Source: Streptomyces ruber (GTDB taxonomy: Bacteria > Actinomycetota > Actinomycetes > Streptomycetales > Streptomycetaceae). Taken from it: DNA of 64,000 nt. The DNA lies in the NCBI RefSeq assembly GCF_014648075.1, contig NZ_BMQK01000023.1, forward strand, positions 1 through 64,000, in the 5' to 3' direction. Positions 26,475-36,033 of the stretch are shown here, piece by piece (the stretch's first letter is position 1; every line of letters starts with the position of its first letter). Below the pieces are notes generated by a model that saw nothing but the letters and a program-made list of their open reading frames with translations, was not told the origin of the DNA and ran no database searches. The position numbers and the translations under genes were made by a program.

Positions 26475-29400
26475 TCACCCCGCCGCCGGCGCCGGCCGCT
26501 TGAACATCCGGGTCGCCGTGATCTCGCTGTGCACCGCCTCCCCCGCCTGCGGTGGCTGCGGGAGACCCGGGCGGAGGTGCTCCTCCACGCTGATGTACTT
26601 CAGCCCCGCCCGGAGGTCCGCGTCGTTGCGCAGACGGATGACCAGCGGGAACTCGGCGAGCGCGGTCGTGTCGAACAGGCCGGTGGTGTAGAGGAGCTGC
26701 ACGCCGAGGGCGTCGGACACGGCCCGCTGGAGCTCCAGCAGATACGTGGCGTTGGCACGCCCGATGGGGTTGTCCAGGAACAGCGTGCCCGCGTGGCGGT
26801 GCTTGTCGCGGCCGCGGTCGTTGGAGCGCAGCGCCGCCATCGTGCAGTACAGGGCGATCGCCGCGGTGAGGAGCTGGCCGCCGGAGAAGACGTCGCCCAT
26901 CTGCCCGACGGGCACCCGCTCGGCGCGCAGCACGGCGTCCGGCTTGAGGATCTCCACGGCGACGCCCTTGGGCCGCAGGGCCGCCGCCACTCCGCGCAGC
27001 AGCAGGGACATGCCGTCGCGTCGCAGGTCGGAGTTCTTCCTGACGGCCGCGCGCGTGGCCTCGTCGATGACCTCGCCGAGCCGTTCGACGAGGGTGGCCT
27101 GGTCGGGCTCCTCGAAGCGGATGCGCAGGAACTCCTGCCCCGACCACTCCCCCAGTCCCTCGGGCAGCCGGGACAGCCGCTGGGCGGAGCGCAGGGTGGC
27201 GAGGGCCGACTCCACGAGCCCGCGCAGCCGGTCCACGATCGAGTCGCGGTTCCGCTCCAGCTGCTCCAGCTCGTCGGTGAGGACGCGGAGGCGGGGCGCG
27301 AAGGCGTCGGCCCACTTCTGCGCGTGCTCGGGGAGCGCGACGGCGGGCAGCTCGCGGATCTGCTGGCGGGCCGGGGTGCGCACCTGCTCGTAGCGGGTCG
27401 CGTTGGCGTGCCGGACGAGGACGTCGCTCGCCTCGCGCACGGCGGCCTCGGCGGCGGACAGGTCGGCGGCGCAGCCGCGCAGCGACCGGCGGGTCTCGGC
27501 GGCGGCCCTGCGGGCCTCCTCCAGGCTGCCGGGGTACGGCTCGGGCGCCTCCTGTTCCTCGCCCGTGACGTGGTCGCGCAGCAGGTCGCGGAGGAGGGCG
27601 GCCGTCTCGTCGAAACCACCGGCCGCGTCCTCGGCCGCGCGGTGGGCCTCCAGCAGGTCCGCGTGGGCCTCGCGCGCCCGGTCCAGCGCCTCGGTGCGGG
27701 CGGCGAGTTCGGCGGTGGCGTCGCGCAGCAGGGTCTGGGCGTGCTCGGCGCCGACCGGGAACAGCTCCGAGGGCAGCTCCGTGTGCGCCTCCTCGCCGTC
27801 CTCGGGGGCGAGCCGCTCGGCCTCGCCGCGCAGCCGCCCGAGCTGCTCGCTCGCGGTGGACATACGGGTCTCCAGGAGCTGCACCAGCTCCTCCGCGCGC
27901 GCGGCGGCGGCCTGCCGCGAGGGCCCGTCGGAGCCGTCGGGGGACTCCAGCAGCTGCTCGGCGCGGTTGCGGACCTTGTTGCTGAGCCGGTTCAGCTCGG
28001 CGCGGGCGGCGCTCTCGTCGCTCTCCGCGCGGGCCTGCTCCGCGCGCAGGTCGGCGCCGACGCCGACCTTCTCGTACACCTGGGAGGCGGCCCGGTACGC
28101 CTCGCGGAGCGCGGGCAGCGACGCCTTCGGCGCCGGTGCCTGTGTCCCGCCGTCGTCCTCCGGTACGTCGTCGGGGGCGCCCGCGATCTCGGCGCGCTCG
28201 GCGCGCAGGGCGCGGGCCGTGCGGCGGGCGTCGTCGGCGGCGCGCTGGGCGGCGCGGCGGTCCTCGTCGGCGGCGCGGGCCCGCTCCAGGCAGGTCTGGG
28301 CGCGGGCCTCCGACTCGGCGGCCACGTCGGCCAGTTCCCGCAGCTTCGCCTGCCAGGCGGCGCGTTCGCGCAGCCGGAAGGCGAGTCCGGCGAGGGCGTC
28401 GGCGGCGCGGCGGGCCCGCTGCGCGGTCTCCTGGCGTTCGTCGCGCACCTGGGCGGCCTCGGCGGCGGCCTCCTCGGTCTCGGCCCGCACGGTGCGCGCC
28501 TCCGCGAGTTCGGCCTCGGCCTCCTCGGCGAACGCGCGTGCCTCGCGGGCGGCGTCGGCGAGTTCGGTGAGCCGGCCCGCCGGGCAGCCCGTGCGCCAGG
28601 AGGCGAGCCGGGCCGCGAGTTCCCGGTCCTTGCCGAGGCGTGCGGCGAGCGTGCGGATCTCCTCGTCGCGTTCGGTCGCCCGCGCGCGCAGGGCCTGCCG
28701 TTCCTCGTCGGCGGCGTGCTCGTCGTGCATGGCCGGGTTCGGCGGGACCAGGAAGACACCGGTGTCGCCCCCGTCCAGGGAGGGGGTGGGCGCGAGCAGT
28801 GCGGCGGCGGTGCCGACGGCGACCGTCGAGCGGGGCAGCAGCGCGGCGCCGGCGAGGGTCTCACGGGCCCGGGCGTGGCTGTCCGGGTCGGTGATGATGA
28901 CGCCGTCGACCAGTTCGGGCCGTGCGGCCAGTACGCGCGCGTGGTCGGCCGGGTCGACCGCCTGGGCCAGGTAGCGCCAGCCGGGCAGGGCGGGGATGCC
29001 GTGCTCGCCGAGGAACTCCACGGTGGCGAGCACGTCGGGGCCGGGCGGGAGCAGTCCGCCGTCACCGAGGGCGCCGAGGATCCGGGCGTCGTCGGCGGCG
29101 GCGGTGCGCAGTTCGAAGAGGTGGCGTTCGGCGGCCGCGACGCCCTCGTCGAGCAGTTCGCGCAGGTCGTCGGCGTAACGGTCGAGTTCCTCGGCGGTGA
29201 GGGGGCCTTCGGTGAGGTCGCGTGCGGCCGCGCCGCCGTCGGCTTCCTCCCTGCCCTCGGTGCCGGTCCCGTCCGCGGAGCCGGCGTCGCCCCGCCGTGG
29301 CGCCGGCACCCCACCGGTCGCCCCGCCGGAGGCGCCCGGCAGACTCAGCAGCTCCGCGAGCCGTTCCTCCGCCGCCAGGGCCTCGGCCGTGCGGCGCTCC

Positions 29401-31178
29401 GCCTCGTACGCGCGCGTCGCCGCCGTGGCCGCGTCCGCCGCGCGGGCCGCGGTCAGCTCGGCGCGCGACTCGGCGGAGGCGGCCTCCCGGGCCTGCTCGG
29501 TGGCGCGGCGGGACGCCTCGCGCGCGGTGTCCCAGGCGGCGACGGCCGTCTTCTCGGCGTCACTGGCGGCGAGCGCGGCCCGCGCCGGGTCGGCGTCGGG
29601 TGCGCTGTCGTCGAGCCAGCCCGCCCGTACGGCCTCGGCGGTCTCCTGCTCGACCTCGGCGAGCCGCTGCCGCAGGTGCCCGATCTCGCTGCGGGCGCGC
29701 TGGGCCTCGGTGGCGGCGGCCGTTGCGTCCCGGTACGCGGTCTCGCCGGCCTCCTGGAGGGCGGCGGACCGTTCGTCGCCCTCGTTGGCGAGGGACTCGG
29801 CGCTCTCGGCGGCGCTCTCCAGGGCGCGTACGAGGTCGACGGCTGCCCTGGCGCGGGCGGCCAGCGCGGGGGCGGCGTCCCGCTCGGCCTCCTGGATGGC
29901 GGCGGCCACGCGCGCGACGCGGTCGGCGGCGGCGCGGTGGCGCAGCACGGCCTCGGCGGCCTGCCAGGCGGAGTGCAGGGTGCGCGCGTCGGCGAGTTCG
30001 CGCTTCTGCGCGGCGGCGGACTTCTCGGCGGCGGCGAGGGCCAGGGAGGCGTGCCGGAAGGCGAGTTCGGCCGCGACGAGCGCGCTGCGTCCGCGGGCGG
30101 TCTCGGCCTCCGTGACGGCGTGCGCGGCGGCGGTGACCCGCTGGGCCAGGTCGGCGCCGCGCTCCCGCTCCTGCCCGGCCCGGGCGGAGAGCCTGCGGGC
30201 CAGGGTGCGGGTGCGCCGCTCGGCGGCGGCGTGGATGTCGCGGGCGCGCTGCCGGGCCTCGGCGGCGTCGACGATCCGGCCGAGCAGGTCCACGGAACCG
30301 GCGGTGAAGTCCCGTTCGGCGATCAGCTCGGCGCGCCGGCCGAGCTTGTTGCCGAAGCCGCTCACCAGGTCGGCGAGCCCGTCGGTGTCACGGGTGTCGG
30401 TGACGGCGCGCAGCAGCAGGTCGGTGAAGTCGGAGTCCTTCTTGACCGCGAACAGACCGGCGGCCTCGCCCTCGTCGGCGTTCATCTCCCGCTGGTAGCG
30501 GAAGAGTTCGGGGTCGAGGCCGAGGTCGGTGAGGTGCTCGTTCCAGCGGTCGTGGATCTCCTCCCAGTGCACCTCCAGGTGCGGGTACGTCCTGCCCGCC
30601 TCCATGAGCGCGTCACGGAAGCCCTTCATCGTGCGGCGCCTTCCCCGCGCCCCGGAGGCGCCCTCGACGGGCGGCCGTACGGCGGTGGACTCGGCGACGG
30701 GGAGGTTGTCCAGGCTGAGCCCGGGGCCGGGCCGGAAGGAGTACCAGGCCTCGGCGAACTTGCGCGGGTCGTTGGAGACCTGCCGCCCGCGCCACTCGCT
30801 GGCCTTGCCGACCACGACGCACTCGCCGGTCAGTGTGTGCTGCCACTCCAGCGCGACGTGCCCGCAGTCGTCGGCGAGCAGGAACTTGCGCAGCACGCCG
30901 GAGCTGGCGCCGCCGAGGGTGTTGCGGTGGCCGGGCAGCATCACCGAGAAGATCAGCTTCAGCAGGACGGACTTGCCGCCGCCGTTCTCCAGGAAGAGCA
31001 CGCCCGCGGGGGCCGGGCGGCGCGGCGGCCCGACGGGCTCCTCCTCGAAGAACTCCGCCTGCTGCGGCGCGGGGTCGGGCACGGGCTCGCCCACACCCCG
31101 CAGGTCCAGCACGGTGTCGGCGTAGCGCGCACCGGCCGGCCCGATGGAGTAGAGGCGGACCCGGGACAGCTCGTACAT
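26475..31178 (-). CDS. SMC/MukB-like coiled-coil ATPase
   Basis: A 1,567-residue ABC-type ATPase with the SMC plan. The N-terminal P-loop is LENGGGKSVLLK (Lys69). Very long Ala/Glu/Arg-rich coiled coils run at about 300-640 and 820-1330, separated by a globular hinge-like block at about 680-820 (WRYLAQAVDPADH, LPRSTVAVGTAAALL). The C-terminal head has the ABC signature VFSGGQLLTAA near 1430 and Walker B TLFLDNPIG near 1467. It is the third gene of a run coding for kleisin-like and KITE-like proteins. By analogy with MksB or JetC it would load on DNA and extrude loops. Asn follows the Walker B Asp where Glu is usual. Confidence 0.8.
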   Translation of the reverse strand: MYELSRVRLYSIGPAGARYADTVLDLRGVGEPVPDPAPQQAEFFEEEPVGPPRRPAPAGVLFLENGGGKSVLLKLIFSVMLPGHRNTLGGASSGVLRKFLLADDCGHVALEWQHTLTGECVVVGKASEWRGRQVSNDPRKFAEAWYSFRPGPGLSLDNLPVAESTAVRPPVEGASGARGRRRTMKGFRDALMEAGRTYPHLEVHWEEIHDRWNEHLTDLGLDPELFRYQREMNADEGEAAGLFAVKKDSDFTDLLLRAVTDTRDTDGLADLVSGFGNKLGRRAELIAERDFTAGSVDLLGRIVDAAEARQRARDIHAAAERRTRTLARRLSARAGQERERGADLAQRVTAAAHAVTEAETARGRSALVAAELAFRHASLALAAAEKSAAAQKRELADARTLHSAWQAAEAVLRHRAAADRVARVAAAIQEAERDAAPALAARARAAVDLVRALESAAESAESLANEGDERSAALQEAGETAYRDATAAATEAQRARSEIGHLRQRLAEVEQETAEAVRAGWLDDSAPDADPARAALAASDAEKTAVAAWDTAREASRRATEQAREAASAESRAELTAARAADAATAATRAYEAERRTAEALAAEERLAELLSLPGASGGATGGVPAPRRGDAGSADGTGTEGREEADGGAAARDLTEGPLTAEELDRYADDLRELLDEGVAAAERHLFELRTAAADDARILGALGDGGLLPPGPDVLATVEFLGEHGIPALPGWRYLAQAVDPADHARVLAARPELVDGVIITDPDSHARARETLAGAALLPRSTVAVGTAAALLAPTPSLDGGDTGVFLVPPNPAMHDEHAADEERQALRARATERDEEIRTLAARLGKDRELAARLASWRTGCPAGRLTELADAAREARAFAEEAEAELAEARTVRAETEEAAAEAAQVRDERQETAQRARRAADALAGLAFRLRERAAWQAKLRELADVAAESEARAQTCLERARAADEDRRAAQRAADDARRTARALRAERAEIAGAPDDVPEDDGGTQAPAPKASLPALREAYRAASQVYEKVGVGADLRAEQARAESDESAARAELNRLSNKVRNRAEQLLESPDGSDGPSRQAAAARAEELVQLLETRMSTASEQLGRLRGEAERLAPEDGEEAHTELPSELFPVGAEHAQTLLRDATAELAARTEALDRAREAHADLLEAHRAAEDAAGGFDETAALLRDLLRDHVTGEEQEAPEPYPGSLEEARRAAAETRRSLRGCAADLSAAEAAVREASDVLVRHANATRYEQVRTPARQQIRELPAVALPEHAQKWADAFAPRLRVLTDELEQLERNRDSIVDRLRGLVESALATLRSAQRLSRLPEGLGEWSGQEFLRIRFEEPDQATLVERLGEVIDEATRAAVRKNSDLRRDGMSLLLRGVAAALRPKGVAVEILKPDAVLRAERVPVGQMGDVFSGGQLLTAAIALYCTMAALRSNDRGRDKHRHAGTLFLDNPIGRANATYLLELQRAVSDALGVQLLYTTGLFDTTALAEFPLVIRLRNDADLRAGLKYISVEEHLRPGLPQPPQAGEAVHSEITATRMFKRPAPAAG

Positions 31179-31233
31179 GGCGGCGGAAACTCTCGCAGTC
31201 GCAGTCGTGACAGTGGTTCGGTGGAGCGCTGGA

Positions 31234-32115
31234 TCAGGAGTGGAACGGCAGTCCGGCGTCGGCCACCAGCTCCAGGTCGTCGGTGTCCTCGGCGGGCAGC
31301 AGGGTGGCGGTGCCGTCGGTCACCGGGACGACGCCCAGCTCCAGCAGTTCGGCCATGGCGGCACCGGCCGCCATGTCGCGCACCTGGAGCTGGTAGCGGG
31401 CGGTGGTGCGGTAGGTGCCGCCGTTGTCGTCACCGGTGCGCTGCAGGAACCCGGAGTCGGTGAGGAACGCGACGGCCTTGCCGACGATGCCGGTGGTCGA
31501 ACCGGCGAGTCTGCGCGCGTCCTTGGTGGCCCCGGTGGCGCTGCGTCTGGCCCAGATCCGCCAGGCCGCCTCCAGTCCGGGCGCGTCGGTCGCCGGGTCG
31601 GTGTTCTCGCCCCGCTCCTCGGCCCGCTGCTCCAGCCGGCGGCAGGCCTGCCGTACGAAGCTGTCGACGCCGTTGACGGACACGCGCCCGATGTACCCGT
31701 CGTCCGCGAGGTCCTCGGGGCGGGGGAACGCGAGGGCGGCGACGGCGAGGTGGGCGAGGCCGTGCAGGAACCGGTCGCCCGCGTCGGACGAGGTCCGGCG
31801 CGCGTAGTCGCCCATGCGCACGGCGAACACGCTGTCCTCGGCTGCCGTCACGGCCATCCCCGCCCGCGGGGACACCTCCAGGACCACCAGGCCGAGCCCG
31901 GTGGCCACGGCGTCGGCGAGCCGTGCGAACGGCGGGTCCTCCCGGTAGCGCCGCAGCAGCTCCCCGTACTCCTGGTCGCGCGCGGGCTGCAGCTTGGGCT
32001 GGAGCCCGAAGGCGACGAGCCGCGCCGCGTCGGCGGCGTCGGCGGGGGTGACGGCGGCGGTCGTCGCCGGAGCGGCGGCGGCCTCCGGATCGCTCCACTC
32101 GACGTGCTCGGTCAC
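31234..32115 (-). CDS. KITE-like (MksE/JetB-like) small subunit, predicted
   Basis: A 293-residue soluble protein with no catalytic motif. The size, helical character, Ala-rich leader and two segments with winged-helix character (about 130-165 and 205-260, ending YRTTARYQLQVRDMAAGAAM) fit the KITE subunits of SMC complexes. It lies between the kleisin-like and SMC-like genes, 55 bp and 76 bp from each, the usual gene order for MksFEB and JetABC. GTG 32115 follows AGGAG. The assignment rests on context and overall character, not a diagnostic motif. Confidence 0.6.
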   Translation of the reverse strand: MTEHVEWSDPEAAAAPATTAAVTPADAADAARLVAFGLQPKLQPARDQEYGELLRRYREDPPFARLADAVATGLGLVVLEVSPRAGMAVTAAEDSVFAVRMGDYARRTSSDAGDRFLHGLAHLAVAALAFPRPEDLADDGYIGRVSVNGVDSFVRQACRRLEQRAEERGENTDPATDAPGLEAAWRIWARRSATGATKDARRLAGSTTGIVGKAVAFLTDSGFLQRTGDDNGGTYRTTARYQLQVRDMAAGAAMAELLELGVVPVTDGTATLLPAEDTDDLELVADAGLPFHS

Positions 32116-32191
32116 GGCTGGGGCTCCTTGTCCGGTGGTGCGCAGTACGGGTGGACGGGACGGGACGGGAGGGGCGGGGGGTGCGCGGTGG

Positions 32192-33709
32192 TCATGTCCG
32201 GTCGGCCGCCATTCCCGCCGCGTCCAGCAGCGCCGTCCCCACGATCAGGTCGGCGCCCCCGAACTCCGGGTCGTCCAGTTCCGTCCCGTCGTCCACGGCG
32301 AACAGCAGCTTCTCCTCGCCCTGGCGGTAGGCGGTGCCGACCGGCGGGCTGGCCGCGTGCACGGCCAGGAGGGCGACGAGGTACGGCAGTTCGGGGTCCT
32401 GGCGGCGGGCATCGGTGAGCAGGCCGGAGAGCCGGCGGGGCGCGTCAGCGGGCAGGTCGAGCAGTTCTCTGGCGGCGGCGAGCTGTTCCTCGCTGAACCG
32501 GCTGTCGTCCGGGGTGGCGATGAGATCGGGCTCGGGCATCTCGGCGCCCAGGTGCTCGCGCTCCACGGGCGGCGTCAGCAGCAGGTCGACCAGGTCCCCG
32601 AGGCGTACGGACGCTCGTGTGCGGAATCCCGTGCCGCGCGCGAAGAACGCGTCCGTCACGCGGACCGCCTGCTCCAGGGGCAGGGGGAGGACGGGCGCCA
32701 TCAGGTGCCCGTACAGGTCCGTGCCCGAGGTGCCCGCGGGGGCGGCGAAGGCCTGGCGGTCCTGCTCGGCGCGGAAGAGCGGGCCGGCCTCCAGCAGGCG
32801 GGACTGGAGCTGGGTGTGCCGGCGGATGCAGTCCTTGACGATGTCGACCAGCTCGGCGGCGCGCCGCTTGTTCTCGGGGTCCTCGGACTCGTCGCGGGCC
32901 CTGCGGATGTTGGTGAGGATCGCGTTCTCGTGGCGGTAGCGGTCGGCGACGTGGTCGAGGGCCTCGGCGATCATGTCGGGCACGGCGTGCAGCCAGTCCA
33001 CCGCGCGGACGTTGCGGCGGGTGGCGTCCAGGGCCCTGCGCAGCGTCTCCGAGTACTGCACGGTGCGGTAGCGGGCCTGTTCGGCGGCGAGCTGGGCGTC
33101 GGCGAGCCGGCCGCGGCTGACCAGCACCTCCAGCTTGACCTCGGCGGCGATCTGCGCGCTGGTGACGTCCGTGTCGAGGGCGCCCACGAGGACGTTGACC
33201 GCCTCGTCGGTGGTGCGCAGGTAGACGCCGCCCCCGTAGCCGGGGACCTCTTCGATCAGCTTGAAGTCGTAGTCGCGCCGCACGTAGGTGCCGTCGGACG
33301 CGAAGGTGCCGTACACGGCGCGGAAGCCGCGGTCCACGCTGCCGACGTTGATCAGGTTCTCCAGCACCCAGCGGGCCACGCGCTCGTGCTCGGCGGCGGG
33401 GCGCTGCGGGGCCTGCGCGGCGATGCGCGGGACGAGGCGGGCGACGATCTGGTCGTGGTCGGCGCCCGTGTCGAAGTCCATGTTGAGCGTGACGAGGTCG
33501 ATGGCGGCGAGGGCGACCTCCGCCATGCCGTACACCGAGTACTCACCCGCGAGATTGGCCTTGCGCGCGTCCAGGTCGTGCAGCGGCGCGGTGCAGGCGA
33601 GCGCGCGCAGCCGCCGCGCCAGCCCCTCGTCGGCGGCCGGGCCCGGCGCGGGGCGCGGCCCCGCGCTGAGCTGGGGCGGAACGCTGTCCGTCGATGCAGG
33701 CGAAGTCAC
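32192..33709 (-). CDS. kleisin-like (MksF/JetA-like) subunit, predicted
   Basis: A 505-residue protein with an N-terminal winged-helix-like region (YSVYGMAEVALAAIDLVT through VARWVLENL), a long helical middle (about 200-330, rich in Arg/Glu/Ala) and a C-terminal globular part. This is the plan of a kleisin linking two SMC heads. It is the first gene of the trio. An upstream ATG at 33739 is possible, but its first ten codons are unlike the gene's usage. GTG 33709 has a TAATCT box just 7 bp before it, so a leaderless transcript is plausible. Confidence 0.6.
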   Translation of the reverse strand: MTSPASTDSVPPQLSAGPRPAPGPAADEGLARRLRALACTAPLHDLDARKANLAGEYSVYGMAEVALAAIDLVTLNMDFDTGADHDQIVARLVPRIAAQAPQRPAAEHERVARWVLENLINVGSVDRGFRAVYGTFASDGTYVRRDYDFKLIEEVPGYGGGVYLRTTDEAVNVLVGALDTDVTSAQIAAEVKLEVLVSRGRLADAQLAAEQARYRTVQYSETLRRALDATRRNVRAVDWLHAVPDMIAEALDHVADRYRHENAILTNIRRARDESEDPENKRRAAELVDIVKDCIRRHTQLQSRLLEAGPLFRAEQDRQAFAAPAGTSGTDLYGHLMAPVLPLPLEQAVRVTDAFFARGTGFRTRASVRLGDLVDLLLTPPVEREHLGAEMPEPDLIATPDDSRFSEEQLAAARELLDLPADAPRRLSGLLTDARRQDPELPYLVALLAVHAASPPVGTAYRQGEEKLLFAVDDGTELDDPEFGGADLIVGTALLDAAGMAADRT

Positions 33710-33827
33710 GGTGCACAGATTAGGTCCTCGCTCTGACATCGGCCCAAACGACGGCTGGACGCCGCTGGTGGCGGGGCGACGGCCGCGGCTCCGGGACGCC
33801 CGGAACGCGGGATTCGGCTCAGGACCG

Positions 33828-34538
33828 TCAGACGATGCCGATCCCCTGTCCCGCGTCCGCCACCCGGCGCCCGTACACCTCGACCAGTCCCCGCAGCGAG
33901 TCGTCCAGGTAGACGGCGAGCAGTCGTTCCGCGCCGTCCCGGTCGCCCTCCTGGAGGGTCTGGAGGATCTGGCGGTTGCGGACGAGGTAGGGCTCGTGCA
34001 ACCGCTTCGGGTCGTCCACCACGTGGAAGGCGAGGCGGAGTTCGGCGAAGACGCTGCGCATCAGTTCGTCGGTGCGTTCGCTGCCGGCGAGGGCGACCAG
34101 CTCCCGGTGGAAGTGGATGTTGGCCGTGGACACGCCCTTCCAGTCGCCCTCCCGGGCCGACCGCTGCCCGTCCGCGACGGCCTTCGCCAGCCCCTCCACG
34201 GCGTACGGGGGGTCACCGAGCCCGCGGACGACCGCGCACTCGACGAGGCTGCGGGTGCGGTAGATGTCCTCGACGTCCTCCACGGTCAGCACCCGCACGA
34301 AGACCCCGCGGTTCAGCTCGTGCACGAGCAGGCGCTCGTGGGTGAGCAGGCGGAAGGACTCGCGCAGCGTGTTGCGGGAGACCCCCAGCGCCCCGCCGAT
34401 GCTGTCCTCGGACAGCCGGGTGCCGGGCGGGAAGAAGCCCTCGGCGATCCGGCTTCTGAGGATGTCCGAGACCCGCTCCGCCGTGCTGGTGCGGCCCAAC
34501 AGCGCCCGGTCGTCGGCCAGTCCCGTGAGTTCTGCCAT
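33828..34538 (-). CDS. GntR/FadR-family transcriptional regulator
   Basis: A regulator of 236 residues with a winged-helix domain (about 18-85; LRSRIAEGFFPPGTRLSEDS, LGVSRNTLRESFRLL) and a C-terminal all-helical FCD ligand domain with metal-binding-type histidines (NIHFHRELV). It diverges from the MFS and hydro-lyase genes, and a 17-bp perfect palindrome lies in the shared promoter. It probably represses that operon and itself in response to the transported acid. ATG 34547 is an alternative start. Confidence 0.9.
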   Translation of the reverse strand: MAELTGLADDRALLGRTSTAERVSDILRSRIAEGFFPPGTRLSEDSIGGALGVSRNTLRESFRLLTHERLLVHELNRGVFVRVLTVEDVEDIYRTRSLVECAVVRGLGDPPYAVEGLAKAVADGQRSAREGDWKGVSTANIHFHRELVALAGSERTDELMRSVFAELRLAFHVVDDPKRLHEPYLVRNRQILQTLQEGDRDGAERLLAVYLDDSLRGLVEVYGRRVADAGQGIGIV

Positions 34539-34587
34539 GCCGGGCATCTAAGCGCAGATACAAGAACGAAACAACATAGGTATTGAG

Positions 34588-34604
34588 GGATCGTTCAACG
34601 ATCC
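34588..34604. promoter_or_regulatory. palindromic operator for the GntR regulator
   Basis: GGATCGTTCAACGATCC is a perfect 8+1+8 palindrome in the 154-bp region between the divergent GntR and MFS genes. The GT-N-AC core fits FadR-subfamily sites. Confidence 0.6.
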
Positions 34605-34692
34605 TCTACCTTGCTGAGCAAGCGCCCGGACGCACCGCACCACGGCACGGCTCATTCCTCACGCACCCCCCGTTCCTCACTGCGAGGTGCCC

Positions 34693-36033
34693 ATGAGCAC
34701 GAAACGTCCGTTCCAGGCACCACAGACACCGCACGTACCAGAAGCACCAAAGACTCCAAACGCCCCGGCCGAACCGGACGCCGGCGACGGCGCGTTCGGC
34801 TGGCTGCGGGCCCTCGGTCCGCGCGGCCGCCGGGCCTTCGCGGGCGCGTTCGGCGGATACGCCCTGGACTCCTACGACTACTTCACGCTGCCGCTGAGCA
34901 TGGTGGCGCTGGCCGCCCACTTCGGCCTCGACAGCGGCCAGACCGGTCTGATCACCACGGTCACGCTGATCGTCTCGGCGATCGGCGGGGCGGCCGCGGG
35001 GGTGCTCGCGGACCGCGTCGGGCGCGTGAAGGCACTGACGCTCACGGTCGCCGTGTACGCCGCCGGCACCGTCGCCTGCGGGTTCGCTCCCGATTACTCG
35101 ACACTGCTGGTCTTCCGGGCCGTGCAGGGACTCGGCTTCGGCGGTGAGTGGGCGGTCGGCGCGATCCTGGTCGCCGAGTACACGAGCGCCAGGCACCGGG
35201 GCCGTACGCTCGGCGCGATCCAGAGCTCCTGGGCCGTCGGCTGGGGACTGGCCGTCATCGTCTACACGCTGGTCTTCGAGGTGGCGGACGAGGACATCGC
35301 CTGGCGGGTGATGTTCTGGACCGGCGCGCTGCCCGCGCTGCTCGTCGTGTGGGTGCGCCGCCGGGTGCAGGACGCGCCGGAGGCGGCCACCGCGCGCGAG
35401 AGAAGCCGCGAGAAGGGTTCCTTCGCGGCGGTGTTCGCGCCGGGCACGGCAGGCACCCCGGGCCTGCTGCGCACCACGGTCTTCGCGACGCTGCTCTCCA
35501 CCGGCGTCCAGGGCGGCTACTACACGCTGGCCACCTGGGTGCCCACCTACCTGAAGACGGAACGCGACCTGTCGGTGGTCGGCACCGGCGGCTACCTCGC
35601 GCTCCAGATCACCGGGGCCTTCGTCGGCTACGTGACCGGCGGGTACCTCACCGACCGGCTGGGCCGCCGGCGCAACATCTGGCTCTTCGCGGTCCTGTCG
35701 GCGCTGTGCATCTGGGCGTACACGAACATCCCGAGCGGCGCGGACGGCCTGCTCCTGGCGCTCATGTTCCCTCTCGGGTTCTGCATGTCGGCGATCTTCA
35801 GCGGATTCGGGTCGTACCTCAGCGAGCTGTACCCGGTGGCCGTGCGCGGCACCGGTCAGGGATTCACGTACAACGCCGGCCGTGCCGCCGGCGCCGTCTT
35901 CCCCACCGCGGTCGGTTTCCTGGCCGGCAGCTGGGGCGTGGGCGGCGCGCTGGTCTTCGGCGCGGTCGGCTACGGCCTGGCGGCGGTCGCGCTGCTCGGG
36001 CTTCCGGAGACGCGCGGGAAGGAACTCCTGTGA
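34693..36033 (+). CDS. MFS transporter (metabolite:H+ symporter type)
   Basis: A 12-helix permease of 446 residues. The loop 2-3 motif GVLADRVGRVKAL and its counterpart GYLTDRLGRRRNI are present, with VQGLGFGGEWAVGAILVAE in helix 4-5 and ELYPVAVRGTGQGF later. This pattern is that of carboxylate or aromatic-acid proton symporters. The N-terminus is a Pro-rich cytoplasmic tail. ATG 34693 follows GAGG. It overlaps the hydro-lyase gene by 4 bp, so it probably imports that enzyme's substrate. The substrate is unknown. Confidence 0.88.
   Translation: MSTKRPFQAPQTPHVPEAPKTPNAPAEPDAGDGAFGWLRALGPRGRRAFAGAFGGYALDSYDYFTLPLSMVALAAHFGLDSGQTGLITTVTLIVSAIGGAAAGVLADRVGRVKALTLTVAVYAAGTVACGFAPDYSTLLVFRAVQGLGFGGEWAVGAILVAEYTSARHRGRTLGAIQSSWAVGWGLAVIVYTLVFEVADEDIAWRVMFWTGALPALLVVWVRRRVQDAPEAATARERSREKGSFAAVFAPGTAGTPGLLRTTVFATLLSTGVQGGYYTLATWVPTYLKTERDLSVVGTGGYLALQITGAFVGYVTGGYLTDRLGRRRNIWLFAVLSALCIWAYTNIPSGADGLLLALMFPLGFCMSAIFSGFGSYLSELYPVAVRGTGQGFTYNAGRAAGAVFPTAVGFLAGSWGVGGALVFGAVGYGLAAVALLGLPETRGKELL

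Noticed and set aside
26529..31463. A 1,644-codon open frame on the plus strand opposite the SMC-like gene
   Set aside because: It mirrors the alanine/glutamate-rich coiled-coil gene; in very GC-rich DNA the opposite strand stays open by chance. Its product is Gly/Ala/Val-rich with no domain, and the minus-strand frame has SMC motifs.
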